Shown here: positions 33,682-42,608 of the stretch, one piece after another
How the letters are laid out: every line of letters begins with the position of its first letter
Position numbering within the stretch: the first letter of the stretch is position 1
Assembly (NCBI RefSeq): GCF_905233635.1
Contig: NZ_CAJODG010000002.1
Span: forward strand, 1-64,000
DNA: 64,000 bases
Reading direction: 5' to 3'
Source of the DNA: Selenomonas sp. AE3005
Lineage (GTDB): Bacteria > Bacillota > Negativicutes > Selenomonadales > Selenomonadaceae
Position numbers and translations under genes: made by a program
The notes under the pieces: generated by a model
The model's input: the letters and a program-made list of their open reading frames with translations, nothing else
Databases searched by the model: none
What the model was told of the DNA's origin: nothing

Positions 33682-34820
33682 GCAAGGCAAGATTGATGCA
33701 GGGCAATGAGGCCTGCGCGGAGGCAGCCATCGCTGCCGGTGTGAACTTCTTTGCCGGTTATCCCATTACCCCTTCAACGGAGATTGCGGAAACCATGGCG
33801 AAACTTTTGCCCCAGCATGGCGGCAAATTTATTCAAATGGAAGATGAAATTGCCTCCATGGGAGCGATTTTAGGTGCGTCTCTGGCCGGCTGCAAGGTTA
33901 TGGACGCTACCTCCGGCCCGGGCTTTTCTTTGAAACAGGAATTGATTGGCTACGCTGCCTGTGCGGAGATTCCCTGCGTACTGGTAGATGTACAGCGTGT
34001 GGGCCCGTCTACGGGTCAGCCGACAGCACCGTCGCAGGGCGATGTAATGCAGGTGCGCTGGGGCACCCACGGCGACCATCCGGTGATTGCCCTGTCGCCC
34101 TGGAGCGTCCGGGAAACGTACGATGCCACGGTTATGGCCGTAAATTATGCTGAGCGTTTCCGTACGCCGGTCATGCTCCTGATGGACGAAATGGTCGGTC
34201 ATTTGCGTGAAAAGGTGGAGCTGCCGGAAAAGGTGGAGATATATCCACGCCGTAAACCGTCAAAGACACGGGCGGAAGGTTATCAGCCCTTTGCACCGGA
34301 GGCTGACCTGGTGCCCAATGTGGCGGATTTTGGTGAAGGTTATCATATCCATGTTACGGGCCTCATTCATGATGAAACAGGTTTCCCTGTAGGCAGTCCT
34401 AAGGTGACAGAGGATTCCATCAACCGCCTGCATGAGAAAATTGCGCGGGCCGGTGAGGAAATCATTCATACGGAAAGCTATTTTATGGACGATGCGGAAT
34501 ATGCTGTGGTGTCTTTTGGCGGTACAGCGCGGACTGCTTATGAGGCCGTGCGTGAGGCCCGAGAGGCTGGTAAGAATGTTGGCCTCGTGCGGCTGTTGAC
34601 CATTTGGCCTTTTGCGGATAAGGTTATTGGTGAACTGGCGGCCAAGGTTAAGGGCATTGTCGTGGCTGAACTGAATTACGGCCAGCTCGTTCACGAGGTG
34701 CGCCGGGCAGCGCAGGGCCAGTGTCCCGTTACCCTGTGCGGCAAGTACAATATGCGGGCTTTTGAGCCTGGTGAAATTTTGGCTGGTGTTGAGGCATTGA
34801 TAAAGGAGGTTGAGGGCTGA
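33678..34820 (+). CDS. korA: 2-oxoacid:ferredoxin oxidoreductase, alpha subunit (KorA-like)
   Basis: The 380-residue protein begins with the subunit's NEACAEAAIAAGVNFFAGYPITPSTEIAE segment and has the pyrimidine-binding region EDEIASMGAILGASLAG. Subunit size and the D-A-B-C gene order favour 2-oxoglutarate:ferredoxin oxidoreductase, which makes succinyl-CoA and reduced ferredoxin, or runs in reverse. A branched-chain or other 2-oxoacid substrate is not excluded. Stop and start codons overlap with the neighbours on both sides. Confidence 0.9.
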   Translation: MSKARLMQGNEACAEAAIAAGVNFFAGYPITPSTEIAETMAKLLPQHGGKFIQMEDEIASMGAILGASLAGCKVMDATSGPGFSLKQELIGYAACAEIPCVLVDVQRVGPSTGQPTAPSQGDVMQVRWGTHGDHPVIALSPWSVRETYDATVMAVNYAERFRTPVMLLMDEMVGHLREKVELPEKVEIYPRRKPSKTRAEGYQPFAPEADLVPNVADFGEGYHIHVTGLIHDETGFPVGSPKVTEDSINRLHEKIARAGEEIIHTESYFMDDAEYAVVSFGGTARTAYEAVREAREAGKNVGLVRLLTIWPFADKVIGELAAKVKGIVVAELNYGQLVHEVRRAAQGQCPVTLCGKYNMRAFEPGEILAGVEALIKEVEG

Positions 34821-35650
34821 TGGCAGAAAGAGAATACGAGAAATATTTCCGTCAGAACCGCCTCCCGCACCTCTGGTGCCCGGGCTGCGGCAACGGCATT
34901 GCCATGAAGGCCATTGTGCAGGCTATTGCCCAGCGTCCGGAGCTGAATCAGGACAATACGGTGATTGTATCGGGCATAGGCTGCTCGTCCCGGGCGTCCG
35001 GTTATATGGATTTTGATACACTGCATACCGCACATGGCCGGGCTATTCCTTTCGCTACAGGGATTAAGCTGGCCCGTCCGGAACTCAATGTGGTCGTTAT
35101 AACAGGTGACGGCGACTGCACGGCAATTGGCGGTAATCATTTTATTCACGGCTGCCGCCGTAATGTGGACCTGACCGTGGTTTTGTTCAACAACAATATC
35201 TACGGTATGACCGGTGGTCAGGCCTCTCCCATGACGCCGCTGGGCCGCAAGGCGACCACGGCTCCCTATGGTTCCGTGGACAGACCGTTTGATGCCTGTG
35301 CTCTGGCCGAGGCGGCCGGTGCCACCTATGTGGCCCGTTCCACGGCGTTCCATGTCCAGCATTTGACTGATATGATTGCCAAGGCTTTTGATAATCATGG
35401 CTTTTCCTTCGTCGAGGCTCTGGTGCAGTGTCCCACGGCCTATGGCCGCAAGAACAAACTGGGCACACCGGCGGATATGCTGAAGTGGATGCGCGACAAT
35501 GCGGTGATGAAGGCGGCCTGGGATAAGATGCCGGCAGAGAATATTGCGCCGGAGAAATTCCCCATTGGCCTGCTGTATGAATCTACGGCAACAGATTATG
35601 ATACGGCGTATGACCAGGTTATTGAACGGGCAGGAGGTGCAGGCAAATGA
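34820..35650 (+). CDS. korB: 2-oxoacid:ferredoxin oxidoreductase, beta (TPP-binding) subunit (KorB-like)
   Basis: The 276-residue protein carries thiamine-diphosphate and cluster-binding features. WCPGCGNGIAMKAI is near residue 19, and the TPP motif GDGDCTAIGGNHFIHGCRRN is near residue 95, followed by NNNIYGMTGGQ. It forms the catalytic core with the alpha subunit. It overlaps the alpha stop by one base and the gamma start by four. Confidence 0.92.
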   Translation: MAEREYEKYFRQNRLPHLWCPGCGNGIAMKAIVQAIAQRPELNQDNTVIVSGIGCSSRASGYMDFDTLHTAHGRAIPFATGIKLARPELNVVVITGDGDCTAIGGNHFIHGCRRNVDLTVVLFNNNIYGMTGGQASPMTPLGRKATTAPYGSVDRPFDACALAEAAGATYVARSTAFHVQHLTDMIAKAFDNHGFSFVEALVQCPTAYGRKNKLGTPADMLKWMRDNAVMKAAWDKMPAENIAPEKFPIGLLYESTATDYDTAYDQVIERAGGAGK

Positions 35651-36174
35651 AAAAACAGTTAAGGCTCTCCGGCTCCGGTGGACAGGGGGTAATTACGGCG
35701 GCCATACTGCTGGCTGAGGCAGCGGTGGCCGAAGGCAAGGAGGCGGCACAAAGCCAGTCCTACGGCCCTGAGGCCCGGGGCGGTGCCTCCAAAGCCGAGG
35801 TTATCATCAGTGATGAAAGTATTTACCATCCGCATGTGGAAACGCCGGACCTGGTGCTGGCTATGACGCAGAAGGCGGCAGATAAGTATTACGGTGATTT
35901 GCAGAAAGACGGCCTGCTTATTCTGGATGATACGCTGGTGCCGGAAACACCGGACTTCAAAAATGTAATGCGCCTGCCCATCACCAAACTGGCGGTGGAA
36001 GAGCTGGGCAAAGCGCTCTTTGCCAACATTGTGGCCCTCGGGGCACTGGTACGTATTACAGGGCTGGTGCAGCTGGAAACGGTGCAGGAATTTGTCAAAA
36101 AACGTGTGCCGCCGCATACTGTGGAGGCCAATATGAAGGCTTTACAGTTAGGCTGGGAGGCTGCCGCAAAATAG
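35647..36174 (+). CDS. korC: 2-oxoacid:ferredoxin oxidoreductase, gamma subunit (KorC-like)
   Basis: The 175-residue protein has the gamma-domain pattern SGSGGQGVITAAILLAEAAV, then QSQSYGPEARGGASKAEVIIS. It completes the four-subunit complex and is the last gene of the operon, followed by a terminator-like hairpin. All four genes overlap, so stoichiometric translation is likely. Confidence 0.92.
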   Translation: MKKQLRLSGSGGQGVITAAILLAEAAVAEGKEAAQSQSYGPEARGGASKAEVIISDESIYHPHVETPDLVLAMTQKAADKYYGDLQKDGLLILDDTLVPETPDFKNVMRLPITKLAVEELGKALFANIVALGALVRITGLVQLETVQEFVKKRVPPHTVEANMKALQLGWEAAAK

Positions 36175-36181
36175 AGATGGG

Positions 36182-36216
36182 CAATGAAAAAACTTTTCAT
36201 TGACAGGCTGTTTTTT
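36182..36216 (+). terminator. Terminator-like hairpin of the oxidoreductase operon
   Basis: CAATGAAAA pairs perfectly with TTTTCATTG around AAC. The T-run begins eight bases after the stem, which may weaken it. Confidence 0.55.
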
Positions 36217-36221
36217 ATTTA

Positions 36222-36237
36222 TTAGAATAGATTCTAA
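36222..36237. promoter_or_regulatory. PerR/Fur-type operator
   Basis: TTAGAATAGATTCTAA is a perfect inverted repeat (7-2-7) resembling Per boxes. It lies 38 bases upstream of the perR start codon, in the right place for autoregulation. Confidence 0.7.
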
Positions 36238-36274
36238 CTAATAATGATTGTTTGTTATGAAAAGAGGTCCATTT

Positions 36275-36715
36275 ATGTTTGTCGGACTAAAACCTAAAGA
36301 CGTGACAATAAGGCTGCGCGAACAGGGATTTAAGGTCACTCCGCAGCGTTTGGCCGTGTATAATGCCCTGGCACATACCACGGCGCACCCCAGTGCAGAA
36401 AAGCTGTATAAGGAACTGCAGCCCAGTTATCCGACTATGAGTCTGGCTACGGTGTATAAATCATTGGGGATATTATGTCAGGTGGGGCTGGCACAGGAGC
36501 TTAATGTCGGGGAGGATTCTTTCCGTTACGATGCCAATGTTCATGCCCATCCCCATATCCGCTGCCAATGCTGCGGCCGGGTAGACGATGTACCTCAGCT
36601 GCCGACAGCAGACTTAGGGCGGCAGGTAGGCAGGGATACGGGCTATCAGCTCACAGGCCAGCAATACTATTTCTATGGAATTTGTCCGGAGTGCCAACAG
36701 TTACGGGCTGAATAA
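36275..36715 (+). CDS. perR: Fur-family regulator, probable PerR
   Basis: The 146-residue protein has the Fur winged helix (QGFKVTPQRLAVYNAL, then PTMSLATVYKSLGIL), the HAHPHIRCQCCGRVDDV metal region, and a second CPEC pair, giving a structural zinc site of two CxxC pairs. This fits the peroxide sensor PerR, although other Fur-group members share the features. Start 36275 follows AAGAGGT. A matching palindromic operator lies upstream. A repeat copy begins four bases after the stop codon. Confidence 0.85.
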   Translation: MFVGLKPKDVTIRLREQGFKVTPQRLAVYNALAHTTAHPSAEKLYKELQPSYPTMSLATVYKSLGILCQVGLAQELNVGEDSFRYDANVHAHPHIRCQCCGRVDDVPQLPTADLGRQVGRDTGYQLTGQQYYFYGICPECQQLRAE

Positions 36716-36718
36716 GAC

Positions 36719-36845
36719 ATAACGAGGCAAGAAAATGTCCCCCACCTCAGCAGGTGGGGGCACGAATACCAAAACAGGCGGCGAGCATATCTCCCGCCTC
36801 GTTGAAACGCCAAGAGGTATGGCAAAACTGGAACAACGGCGTTAT
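36719..36845 (+). repeat. Interspersed palindromic repeat, copy 3 (about 127 bp)
   Basis: This copy begins ATAACGAGGCAAG and ends AACAACGGCGTTAT, in the same orientation as copy 1. The CCCCACCTCAGCAGGTGGGG hairpin is complete (10-base arms around CAG-like loop), while the left arm of the AGTTTTGCC hairpin is deleted. It lies between perR and the end of the convergent cobT-like gene. Confidence 0.9.
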
Positions 36846-36881
36846 AAAAAAGGAGCCTTGCGGCTCCTTTTTTGATGTTAA

Positions 36882-38798
36882 TTATGATTTTTGCAGTTCG
36901 GCTCCCGGGCCGTCGCTGGCGATAGCCACTTTGCTTTCCGCAAAGGTGCGCATGTGGTTCAGCATATAGAGGGAGGCCTCGATGATATCCATGCCCAGGC
37001 CGGCGATAAAGCCGCCGGGCATGGTAACGTCTGCCTTGATGAGCAGGGGCTGGACATGAAGAATATAGGGACGAACCGTGGGACATAACAGCTCGGTGTA
37101 ACGGGCGATTATCTCACTGGCCTCATCATCAAGAATGATAAAGGCACTGTTGTGGGCCGCGGCAATGATGGCACCGATCATCGCGCCGATAAAAGGCTGG
37201 CAGCTTTCCGGCGCATGGGCAAGAAACTCATCGGCCGGGTATTTCAGACTGCCGTCGGGGTTCAGCAGCGCAGTGCGCAGTAATTCTGCTGTACTGCCAA
37301 AAGGGGCGTTTTCATCTGTTTCGGTAATGGCCAGCCCCAACAGCGGATAGGACAGGGAGAGAAATTCACCCTGTTCCCGGCCAAAGTCAAAGGCCGCGGT
37401 GAGAGGGAGGCCGTCACGGACGTGGGCCATGGTGACATCGGCCTGCGCGCTTTGACTGCTGGCGGCACATAGCTGCATTTGCAGGGGATTGGATACCTTG
37501 CCAGTGAAACAAAGCAGTGCCTTGTCACTGTGGTATGGCGGCAGTTCATCGCCGGTTATGCCGGCAAATTCGGCCGCGATTTGCTCTAAGGCACCCAGAC
37601 TGTGGAGAGGTTTTACCAGTTTGTCAATGCGTTCCTGACAGTTGACCATGGCCGGTTTATCCAAATCCTGCATGGTTGACAGGTAAAAGTCAAAGGTCTT
37701 GTTGGTGATTTTGGGCGCAAAGGTGGGCATGTAAGCCTGCTGGAACGGCGTTTCCACAGGGTCATGGGGCAGATGGCCGGCCACGTCCCATACCGCCAGC
37801 ATGGTGTCCAGTTGTCTGGCCAGCAGGGAACTGCCACAGGCCTCGCCCAACTTCAGGTCCAAATCCATCACGGGGGTGAGTCCCAGCTTAGCCAAAGCGA
37901 TAGCATGGGATTTTTCACCGCCGCTATGGGAGGGCAGCAGGTAGTCAACGCAGGCCGGGGCCAGACTTTGGGCAATAAGTGCAGCGGCAGCGCAGTTGGC
38001 GCCGTCCAGAATAATGGCCTTTTTATGGGCCGCAAAGCCTAGAATAAGACCGGCAATCGCGCCAAACTCAAAACCGCCAACCTTGGTCAGCACGTCAAGT
38101 CCATCCTGAGGATCAGGCTGATTTACAGCCAGTGCCTGTGCCACAATCTTGATTTTTTTGGCCAGGCGTTCATCGGATATATTGGTGCCCCGGCCGGTGA
38201 CTTCCGGGGCGGCTTTTTGACAGACAGCCGCGACGATAGCAGCGCTGACGGTGGTATTGGCAATGCCCATTTCACCGGGCAGGAGGCAGTCAAAGCCCTC
38301 GGAGATGAGTTCTTCGGCCAGCATAATACCCTTTTCCAGGGATTCACTGGCCTGCTCGCGGGTCATGGCCGGCCCCTTGGCAATGTTCTGGGTGCCGGCG
38401 GCTATACGGCAGTCCAGCAGACCGGGAATATCCTCGGTGGCAGCAATGCCGAAGTCTGCCACAAAAAGTTCACTGCTACAGAATTCGGCAAAGGCGTTAG
38501 CTGCGGCTCCCTGACCGATAAGATAGCTTTTGGTCATTTGCAGGGTGGTTTCTTCGGGATAGGCGCTGACACCTTCGGCAGCCACGCCGTGACTGGCACA
38601 GCAGATAACCGTGCATTTGTCAGGTGAGGCCGGGTGCAGTTCGCCGGTGATGGCGATGTAGCGCAGCAGCAGGTCTTTGAACTTGCCAAAAGCCTGTTCA
38701 TCACCTTCCATTACGGCAGCCAGCTGTTTGCCTGCCTGCGCGGCCAGCTTGCCGTCAGCCGGCGTTATCGCCTCTATAGTTGCTTGTAAAAGGCTCAT
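36882..38798 (-). CDS. CobT-CobT tandem fusion (nicotinate-nucleotide:dimethylbenzimidazole phosphoribosyltransferase plus degenerate copy)
   Basis: CobT activates the lower ligand of cobalamin. At 638 residues this protein is nearly twice the usual 350. The first half (residues 1-350) has the expected GVAAEGVSAYPEETT, GEMGIANTTVSAA and KLGEACGSSLLARQLD with the catalytic glutamate. Around residue 395 a second copy begins with QERIDKLVKPLHSLGALEQIAA, matching the CobT N-terminus. Its later part is diverged, with HNSAFIILDD and PGGFIAGLGMDIIEASLYML, and lacks the clear catalytic loop. It lies directly after tex on the same strand. The first domain is probably the active enzyme. Confidence 0.8.
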   Translation of the reverse strand: MSLLQATIEAITPADGKLAAQAGKQLAAVMEGDEQAFGKFKDLLLRYIAITGELHPASPDKCTVICCASHGVAAEGVSAYPEETTLQMTKSYLIGQGAAANAFAEFCSSELFVADFGIAATEDIPGLLDCRIAAGTQNIAKGPAMTREQASESLEKGIMLAEELISEGFDCLLPGEMGIANTTVSAAIVAAVCQKAAPEVTGRGTNISDERLAKKIKIVAQALAVNQPDPQDGLDVLTKVGGFEFGAIAGLILGFAAHKKAIILDGANCAAAALIAQSLAPACVDYLLPSHSGGEKSHAIALAKLGLTPVMDLDLKLGEACGSSLLARQLDTMLAVWDVAGHLPHDPVETPFQQAYMPTFAPKITNKTFDFYLSTMQDLDKPAMVNCQERIDKLVKPLHSLGALEQIAAEFAGITGDELPPYHSDKALLCFTGKVSNPLQMQLCAASSQSAQADVTMAHVRDGLPLTAAFDFGREQGEFLSLSYPLLGLAITETDENAPFGSTAELLRTALLNPDGSLKYPADEFLAHAPESCQPFIGAMIGAIIAAAHNSAFIILDDEASEIIARYTELLCPTVRPYILHVQPLLIKADVTMPGGFIAGLGMDIIEASLYMLNHMRTFAESKVAIASDGPGAELQKS

Positions 38799-38799
38799 G

Positions 38800-40980
38800 T
38801 TATGCCTCCTTGGGAATCTGTTTCAGGGACAGGCCGATACGTCCCCGGGATTCGTCTACGCTGATGACCATCACATCTAAAATATCACCGACGGCCAGTA
38901 CATCAAGCGGATGTTTAATTCGTTTTTTGCTCATTTCGGAAATGTGGATAAGACCGGCTGTTTTGAGGCCGATGTCTACAAAGGCGCCAAAGTCAGTGAT
39001 ATTGCGCACGGTGCCGCGCATAATGCTGCCTTCCTTGATGTCAGAGAGTTTGACAACTGCCTGACGTGTCAACGGGGCCGGCAGGTCTTCGCGGGGGTCG
39101 CGTCCCGGTTTGATAAGGGCGGCGATGATATCCTTGACCGTCAGTTCGCCGGCGTCTAAATCCTTGGCCAGTTTACTGCAGTCAGCAAGTTTGGCCTTGG
39201 CAGCGAGCAGGGCAAGGGAGTTTTTATCATTGAGGTCATTTAGGCTGAAACCCAGCTTGGCCAACAGTTTTTCCGCCAGGTCATAGGATTCCGGATGAAC
39301 GGAAGTGTTGTCCAGGGGGGATTTGCCACCGGATATACGCAGGAACCCGGCACACTGGGTGAAAGCGGCTGGCCCCAGACGGGGAACTTTGAGCAGCTGT
39401 TTGCGGCTGGTGAAAATGCCGTTTTCATTGCGGTAGGCCACGATGTTCTTGGCAATGGCGGCATTGATGCCGGCAATGTGTTTTAAGAGGGCTCCGCTGG
39501 CGGTGTTCAGGTCCACGCCAACATGGTTCACGGTGCTTTCAATTGTAGCGTCAAGAGTGGCCCCCAGTTCCTTTTGGTTGACGTCATGCTGGTACTGGCC
39601 GACACCGATGGCCTTGGGGTCAATCTTAACCAGTTCAGCCAACGGGTCCTGAATGCGCCGGGCAATGGAGACTGCGCCGCGAATGGTGACATCATACTCG
39701 GGCAGCTCTTCTTTGGCCAGGGCTGACGCAGAGTACACGGAGGCACCGGCCTCGTTGGTGATAAGGTAATGTACGTCTGTCAGCTTGTTGTCCGCGATAA
39801 GCTGGGCCGTGAACTGTTCGGTTTCATAGGAGGCTGTGCCGTTGCCGATGGAGATAAGCGTGATATGGTGTTTTTTGATAAGGCCCAGGACAGTCTTAGC
39901 GGCGGCAGCTTTGGCAGCGTCGCTCTGGGTAACCTGAATGACGCCGTGGTCAACCACATGGCCGGTGGCATCGACAACAGCCATCTTGCAGCCTGTGCGG
40001 TAGCCGGGGTCAAGCCCCAGGACGGTATGGCCGGCCAGCGGGGCCTGCAGGAGCAGCTGTTTTAAGTTTACGCCGAAGATTTTTATGGCCTGCGCCTCGG
40101 CCTCTTCAGTCAGCTGGCTGCGGACTTCGCGCTCCAAAGCCGGGAACAGCAGGCGTTTCCAGCCGTCCTCAATGACGGCGTGCAAGGTTTCGTCCCATTG
40201 GGAAGGCGTTTTGCTGACGCGGCGGAAAATACGGTTTTGACAGTCCTCTGCGTCGATGGTTACATGAACCTTTAAACAGCCCTTCGCCTCGCCGCGGTTG
40301 ATGGCCAAAATGCGGTGGGACGGCAGGGTGTGGATGAGTTCGCTGTAGTCCTTATACATGGCAAAGGTGTCAGATTCCTCGGCATCTTCCACCAGCTCGG
40401 TTTCCACATGGCCGTTGTTCCACAACCGGGTGCGCATGGCCTGACGGAGCTTGGCGTCTTCCATAATGGTTTCGGCCGCGATATCCATAGCCCCAGTCAA
40501 GGCATCCTCGGCCGTGGGGACATCCTTTTCGGCATCGATAAATTCCTGCGCTGTTTCCAAGGGGGAGCCGTTGATTTTTGCCTGTTCCAGCATGAGTTTG
40601 GCCAGTGGTTCCAAACCACGTTCCCGGGCGATTTGGGCACGGGTGCGTTTTTTCTGTTTGTAGGGCAGGTAAAGGTCCTCCAGTTCCTGCAGTTTTTGAG
40701 CCTTTTCAATGGCCGCCTGCAGCTCAGCGGTGAGCTTGCCCTGCTCGGCGATTTTGGCGATGATTTCTTCCTGCCGTTTTACGAGGTTGCGGAGGTAAGT
40801 AAGTCGTTCTTCCAAAGTGCGCAGCTGTTCGTCCTCCAGGGCACCGGTAGCCTCTTTGCGGTAACGGGCGATAAAGGGAACGGTGTTGCCGCCGTCCAGC
40901 AGTTCAATAGCTGCTGTGGTCTGTTTGGGGGTAACGCCCAGCTCTTTAGCGATAATTACGGGAATGTCATTTATTTTCAT
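38800..40980 (-). CDS. tex: Tex-type S1 RNA-binding protein
   Basis: The 726-residue protein follows the Tex layout: an N-terminal helical Tex domain, a YqgF/RNase H-like domain near residue 320 (VLGLDPGYRTGCKMAVVD), helix-hairpin-helix motifs near 490-560, and a C-terminal S1 domain (ITDFGAFVDIGLKTAGLIHISEM). Tex is a cytoplasmic nucleic-acid-binding factor involved in transcription and RNA handling. The cobT-like start codon lies one base beyond its stop, so the two are probably co-transcribed. Confidence 0.95.
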   Translation of the reverse strand: MKINDIPVIIAKELGVTPKQTTAAIELLDGGNTVPFIARYRKEATGALEDEQLRTLEERLTYLRNLVKRQEEIIAKIAEQGKLTAELQAAIEKAQKLQELEDLYLPYKQKKRTRAQIARERGLEPLAKLMLEQAKINGSPLETAQEFIDAEKDVPTAEDALTGAMDIAAETIMEDAKLRQAMRTRLWNNGHVETELVEDAEESDTFAMYKDYSELIHTLPSHRILAINRGEAKGCLKVHVTIDAEDCQNRIFRRVSKTPSQWDETLHAVIEDGWKRLLFPALEREVRSQLTEEAEAQAIKIFGVNLKQLLLQAPLAGHTVLGLDPGYRTGCKMAVVDATGHVVDHGVIQVTQSDAAKAAAAKTVLGLIKKHHITLISIGNGTASYETEQFTAQLIADNKLTDVHYLITNEAGASVYSASALAKEELPEYDVTIRGAVSIARRIQDPLAELVKIDPKAIGVGQYQHDVNQKELGATLDATIESTVNHVGVDLNTASGALLKHIAGINAAIAKNIVAYRNENGIFTSRKQLLKVPRLGPAAFTQCAGFLRISGGKSPLDNTSVHPESYDLAEKLLAKLGFSLNDLNDKNSLALLAAKAKLADCSKLAKDLDAGELTVKDIIAALIKPGRDPREDLPAPLTRQAVVKLSDIKEGSIMRGTVRNITDFGAFVDIGLKTAGLIHISEMSKKRIKHPLDVLAVGDILDVMVISVDESRGRIGLSLKQIPKEA

Positions 40981-41020
40981 GGTCTGACACCAGCTTTCTC
41001 TAAAATAAAGTACATTTATT

Positions 41021-41047
41021 ATAACGCCGTTGTTCCAGTTTTGCCAA
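41021..41047 (-). repeat. Fragment of the interspersed repeat
   Basis: ATAACGCCGTTGTTCCAG and the following GTTTTGCCA match the left end of the reverse-oriented copies. The rest of the element is missing. It lies 40 bases upstream of the tex start. Confidence 0.75.
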
Positions 41048-41135
41048 CGGAAATCATAGTTGCAGGCAGTATGGATTGATTGACAGAATTTTGCAGGGTT
41101 CGTTATAATTTAAAGAGCGCATGAGTAAGGTGGGA

Positions 41136-41330
41136 GGCCGGACGGCAGTTATTGGCAGAGCGCAGCGTTTGCCGTTAAGCGTCAAGAAACTTATTTTTGC
41201 CATCATCTGTCATAACGGAAAAGGCTGTTGTTTGAACGCAGTGAGTTTAAGCCTTTTCCGTTATATAAAAGGTAAAAATAAGTTTTAGCTTAACGGCTCA
41301 GCGAAGTGAGCCAATAACTGCCGTCTGGCC
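41136..41330. repeat. Large nested palindrome (195 bp)
   Basis: Outer arms 41136-41156 and 41310-41330 match at 20 of 21 positions (core GACGGCAGTTATTGGC). Middle arms 41171-41201 and 41271-41297 share GCCGTTAAGC and AAACTTATTTTT. Inner arms ATAACGGAAAAGGCT (41212-41226) and AGCCTTTTCCGTTAT (41250-41264) match perfectly. A side hairpin GGCTCA-GCGAAG-TGAGCC lies at 41295-41312. Nothing in it codes for protein. It fills the 393-base gap between tex and ubiX with the repeat fragment. Confidence 0.8.
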
Positions 41331-41373
41331 GGAGTTTCTTGTAACTAATAACGTATGTATTATGAGGTAATTT

Positions 41374-41928
41374 ATGAAGATAGTAGTGGGAATAACCGGA
41401 GCCAGTGGCAGTGTTTATGCCCTGCGGCTTATCGAAGTCCTGCGGCATGCTGGCCATGAGGTGCACGCCGTGGTGACGGACAGCGGCTGGCAGGTGCTGG
41501 ACTATGAGTGCGGTGTCAGCCGGGGCATGCTGGAGACACGGGTGAACGTGCTTTATGATAATAACAATGTGGGGGCGGCGATTGCCAGTGGCTCCTTTAA
41601 GGTGGACGCCATGGTGGTACTGCCCTGTTCCATGAAAACCGTGGCCAGTATCGCCCATAGTATGTCAGATAACCTTTTGACCAGAGCTGCAGATGTGATG
41701 CTCAAAGAAGGACGCAAGCTCGTAATCGTGCCCCGGGAAACGCCCATGCACGCCATTCATTTGGAAAATTTATTGAAACTGGCACAGCTGGGCGTGCGCA
41801 TTGTGCCGGCAGCGCCAGGCTTTTATCATCGGCCGCGCAGCATTGCTGATTTGGTGGATATGCTGGTGGGCAAAATTTGCGACCAGCTGGGCGTGGATAC
41901 GGATTTGTTTACAAGGTGGGAAGGTTAA
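41374..41928 (+). CDS. ubiX: Flavin prenyltransferase
   Basis: UbiX attaches a dimethylallyl group to FMN, giving the prenyl-FMN cofactor of UbiD decarboxylases. The 184-residue protein has the FMN-binding ITGASGSVYALRLIEVL near its start, VLPCSMKTVASIAHS, DVMLKEGRKLVIVPRETP, and the C-terminal PAAPGFYHRP. The length is normal. No ubiD is in the window. Its stop codon overlaps the start of the RNase H gene by one base, so they are co-translated. Confidence 0.95.
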   Translation: MKIVVGITGASGSVYALRLIEVLRHAGHEVHAVVTDSGWQVLDYECGVSRGMLETRVNVLYDNNNVGAAIASGSFKVDAMVVLPCSMKTVASIAHSMSDNLLTRAADVMLKEGRKLVIVPRETPMHAIHLENLLKLAQLGVRIVPAAPGFYHRPRSIADLVDMLVGKICDQLGVDTDLFTRWEG

Positions 41929-42602
41929 TGGCAGGAAAAAAAGTGTATGCCGTCCGGGCTGGACGTAAGACGGGGATTTTTACTACCTGGGCAGAATGCA
42001 AGGCACAGGTGGATGGTTTTCAAGGCGCAAGATTTAAGGGCTTTACAGACCCCAACGAGGCGCTGCAGTGGTTGAATCTTGATTATGTGCCGCCTTATGG
42101 CGGCGGCCGAACGGCAGAAAAAGCTGCACCGGAACCGGCACTGTCTTATGCGGAAGACGCAGATTATATTATCTATACAGATGGTTCCTGCCTGCGCAAT
42201 CCTGATGGCCCGGGTGGCTGGGCGGTGGTGATTGCTGACCAGAATGAAGGCAAGCTCACGGAACTTCATGGTGGTGAGCCGTCTACGACCAACAATCGCA
42301 TGGAACTGACGGCGGCATTACAGGCCCTGATGTTTGCCAAGGCCGGGGCTGTGATTGACCTGTATACTGACAGTCAGTATCTGAAAAATGCGTTCACGAA
42401 AAACTGGCTGGCAGGCTGGAAACGCAAAGGTTGGGTGACGGCTGCAGGTGCACCGGTGAAAAATCAGGATTTATGGCAAAAATTGGACACAGCTTTTGCC
42501 GAACATCAGGTACGGTTTCATTGGGTTAAAGGCCATGTAGGGGTGGCGCAGAACGAGCGCTGCGATGAATTGGCTAAGGCTGAGGCGATGAAATTCCAAT
42601 AA
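41928..42602 (+). CDS. rnhA: Ribonuclease HI with N-terminal viroplasmin-type domain
   Basis: The 224-residue enzyme has an RNA:DNA hybrid-binding (viroplasmin) domain at residues 2-48 (KKVYAVRAGRKTGIF, ARFKGFTDPNEALQWL) and a C-terminal RNase H domain. Catalytic acids are visible in IYTDGSCLRNPDG, NNRMELTAAL, LYTDSQYL and NERCDELAK. It removes RNA from RNA:DNA hybrids in the cytoplasm. Start 41928 follows the ubiX stop (TAATG). Confidence 0.93.
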   Translation: MAGKKVYAVRAGRKTGIFTTWAECKAQVDGFQGARFKGFTDPNEALQWLNLDYVPPYGGGRTAEKAAPEPALSYAEDADYIIYTDGSCLRNPDGPGGWAVVIADQNEGKLTELHGGEPSTTNNRMELTAALQALMFAKAGAVIDLYTDSQYLKNAFTKNWLAGWKRKGWVTAAGAPVKNQDLWQKLDTAFAEHQVRFHWVKGHVGVAQNERCDELAKAEAMKFQ

Positions 42603-42608
42603 ATAGTA

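Noticed and set aside
36719..36845. Small peptides encoded by the interspersed repeats (the recurring translation FQRGGRYARRLFWYS)
   Set aside because: The shared translation follows from the shared DNA. Copies carry deletions that break the frame and no ribosome site precedes it.
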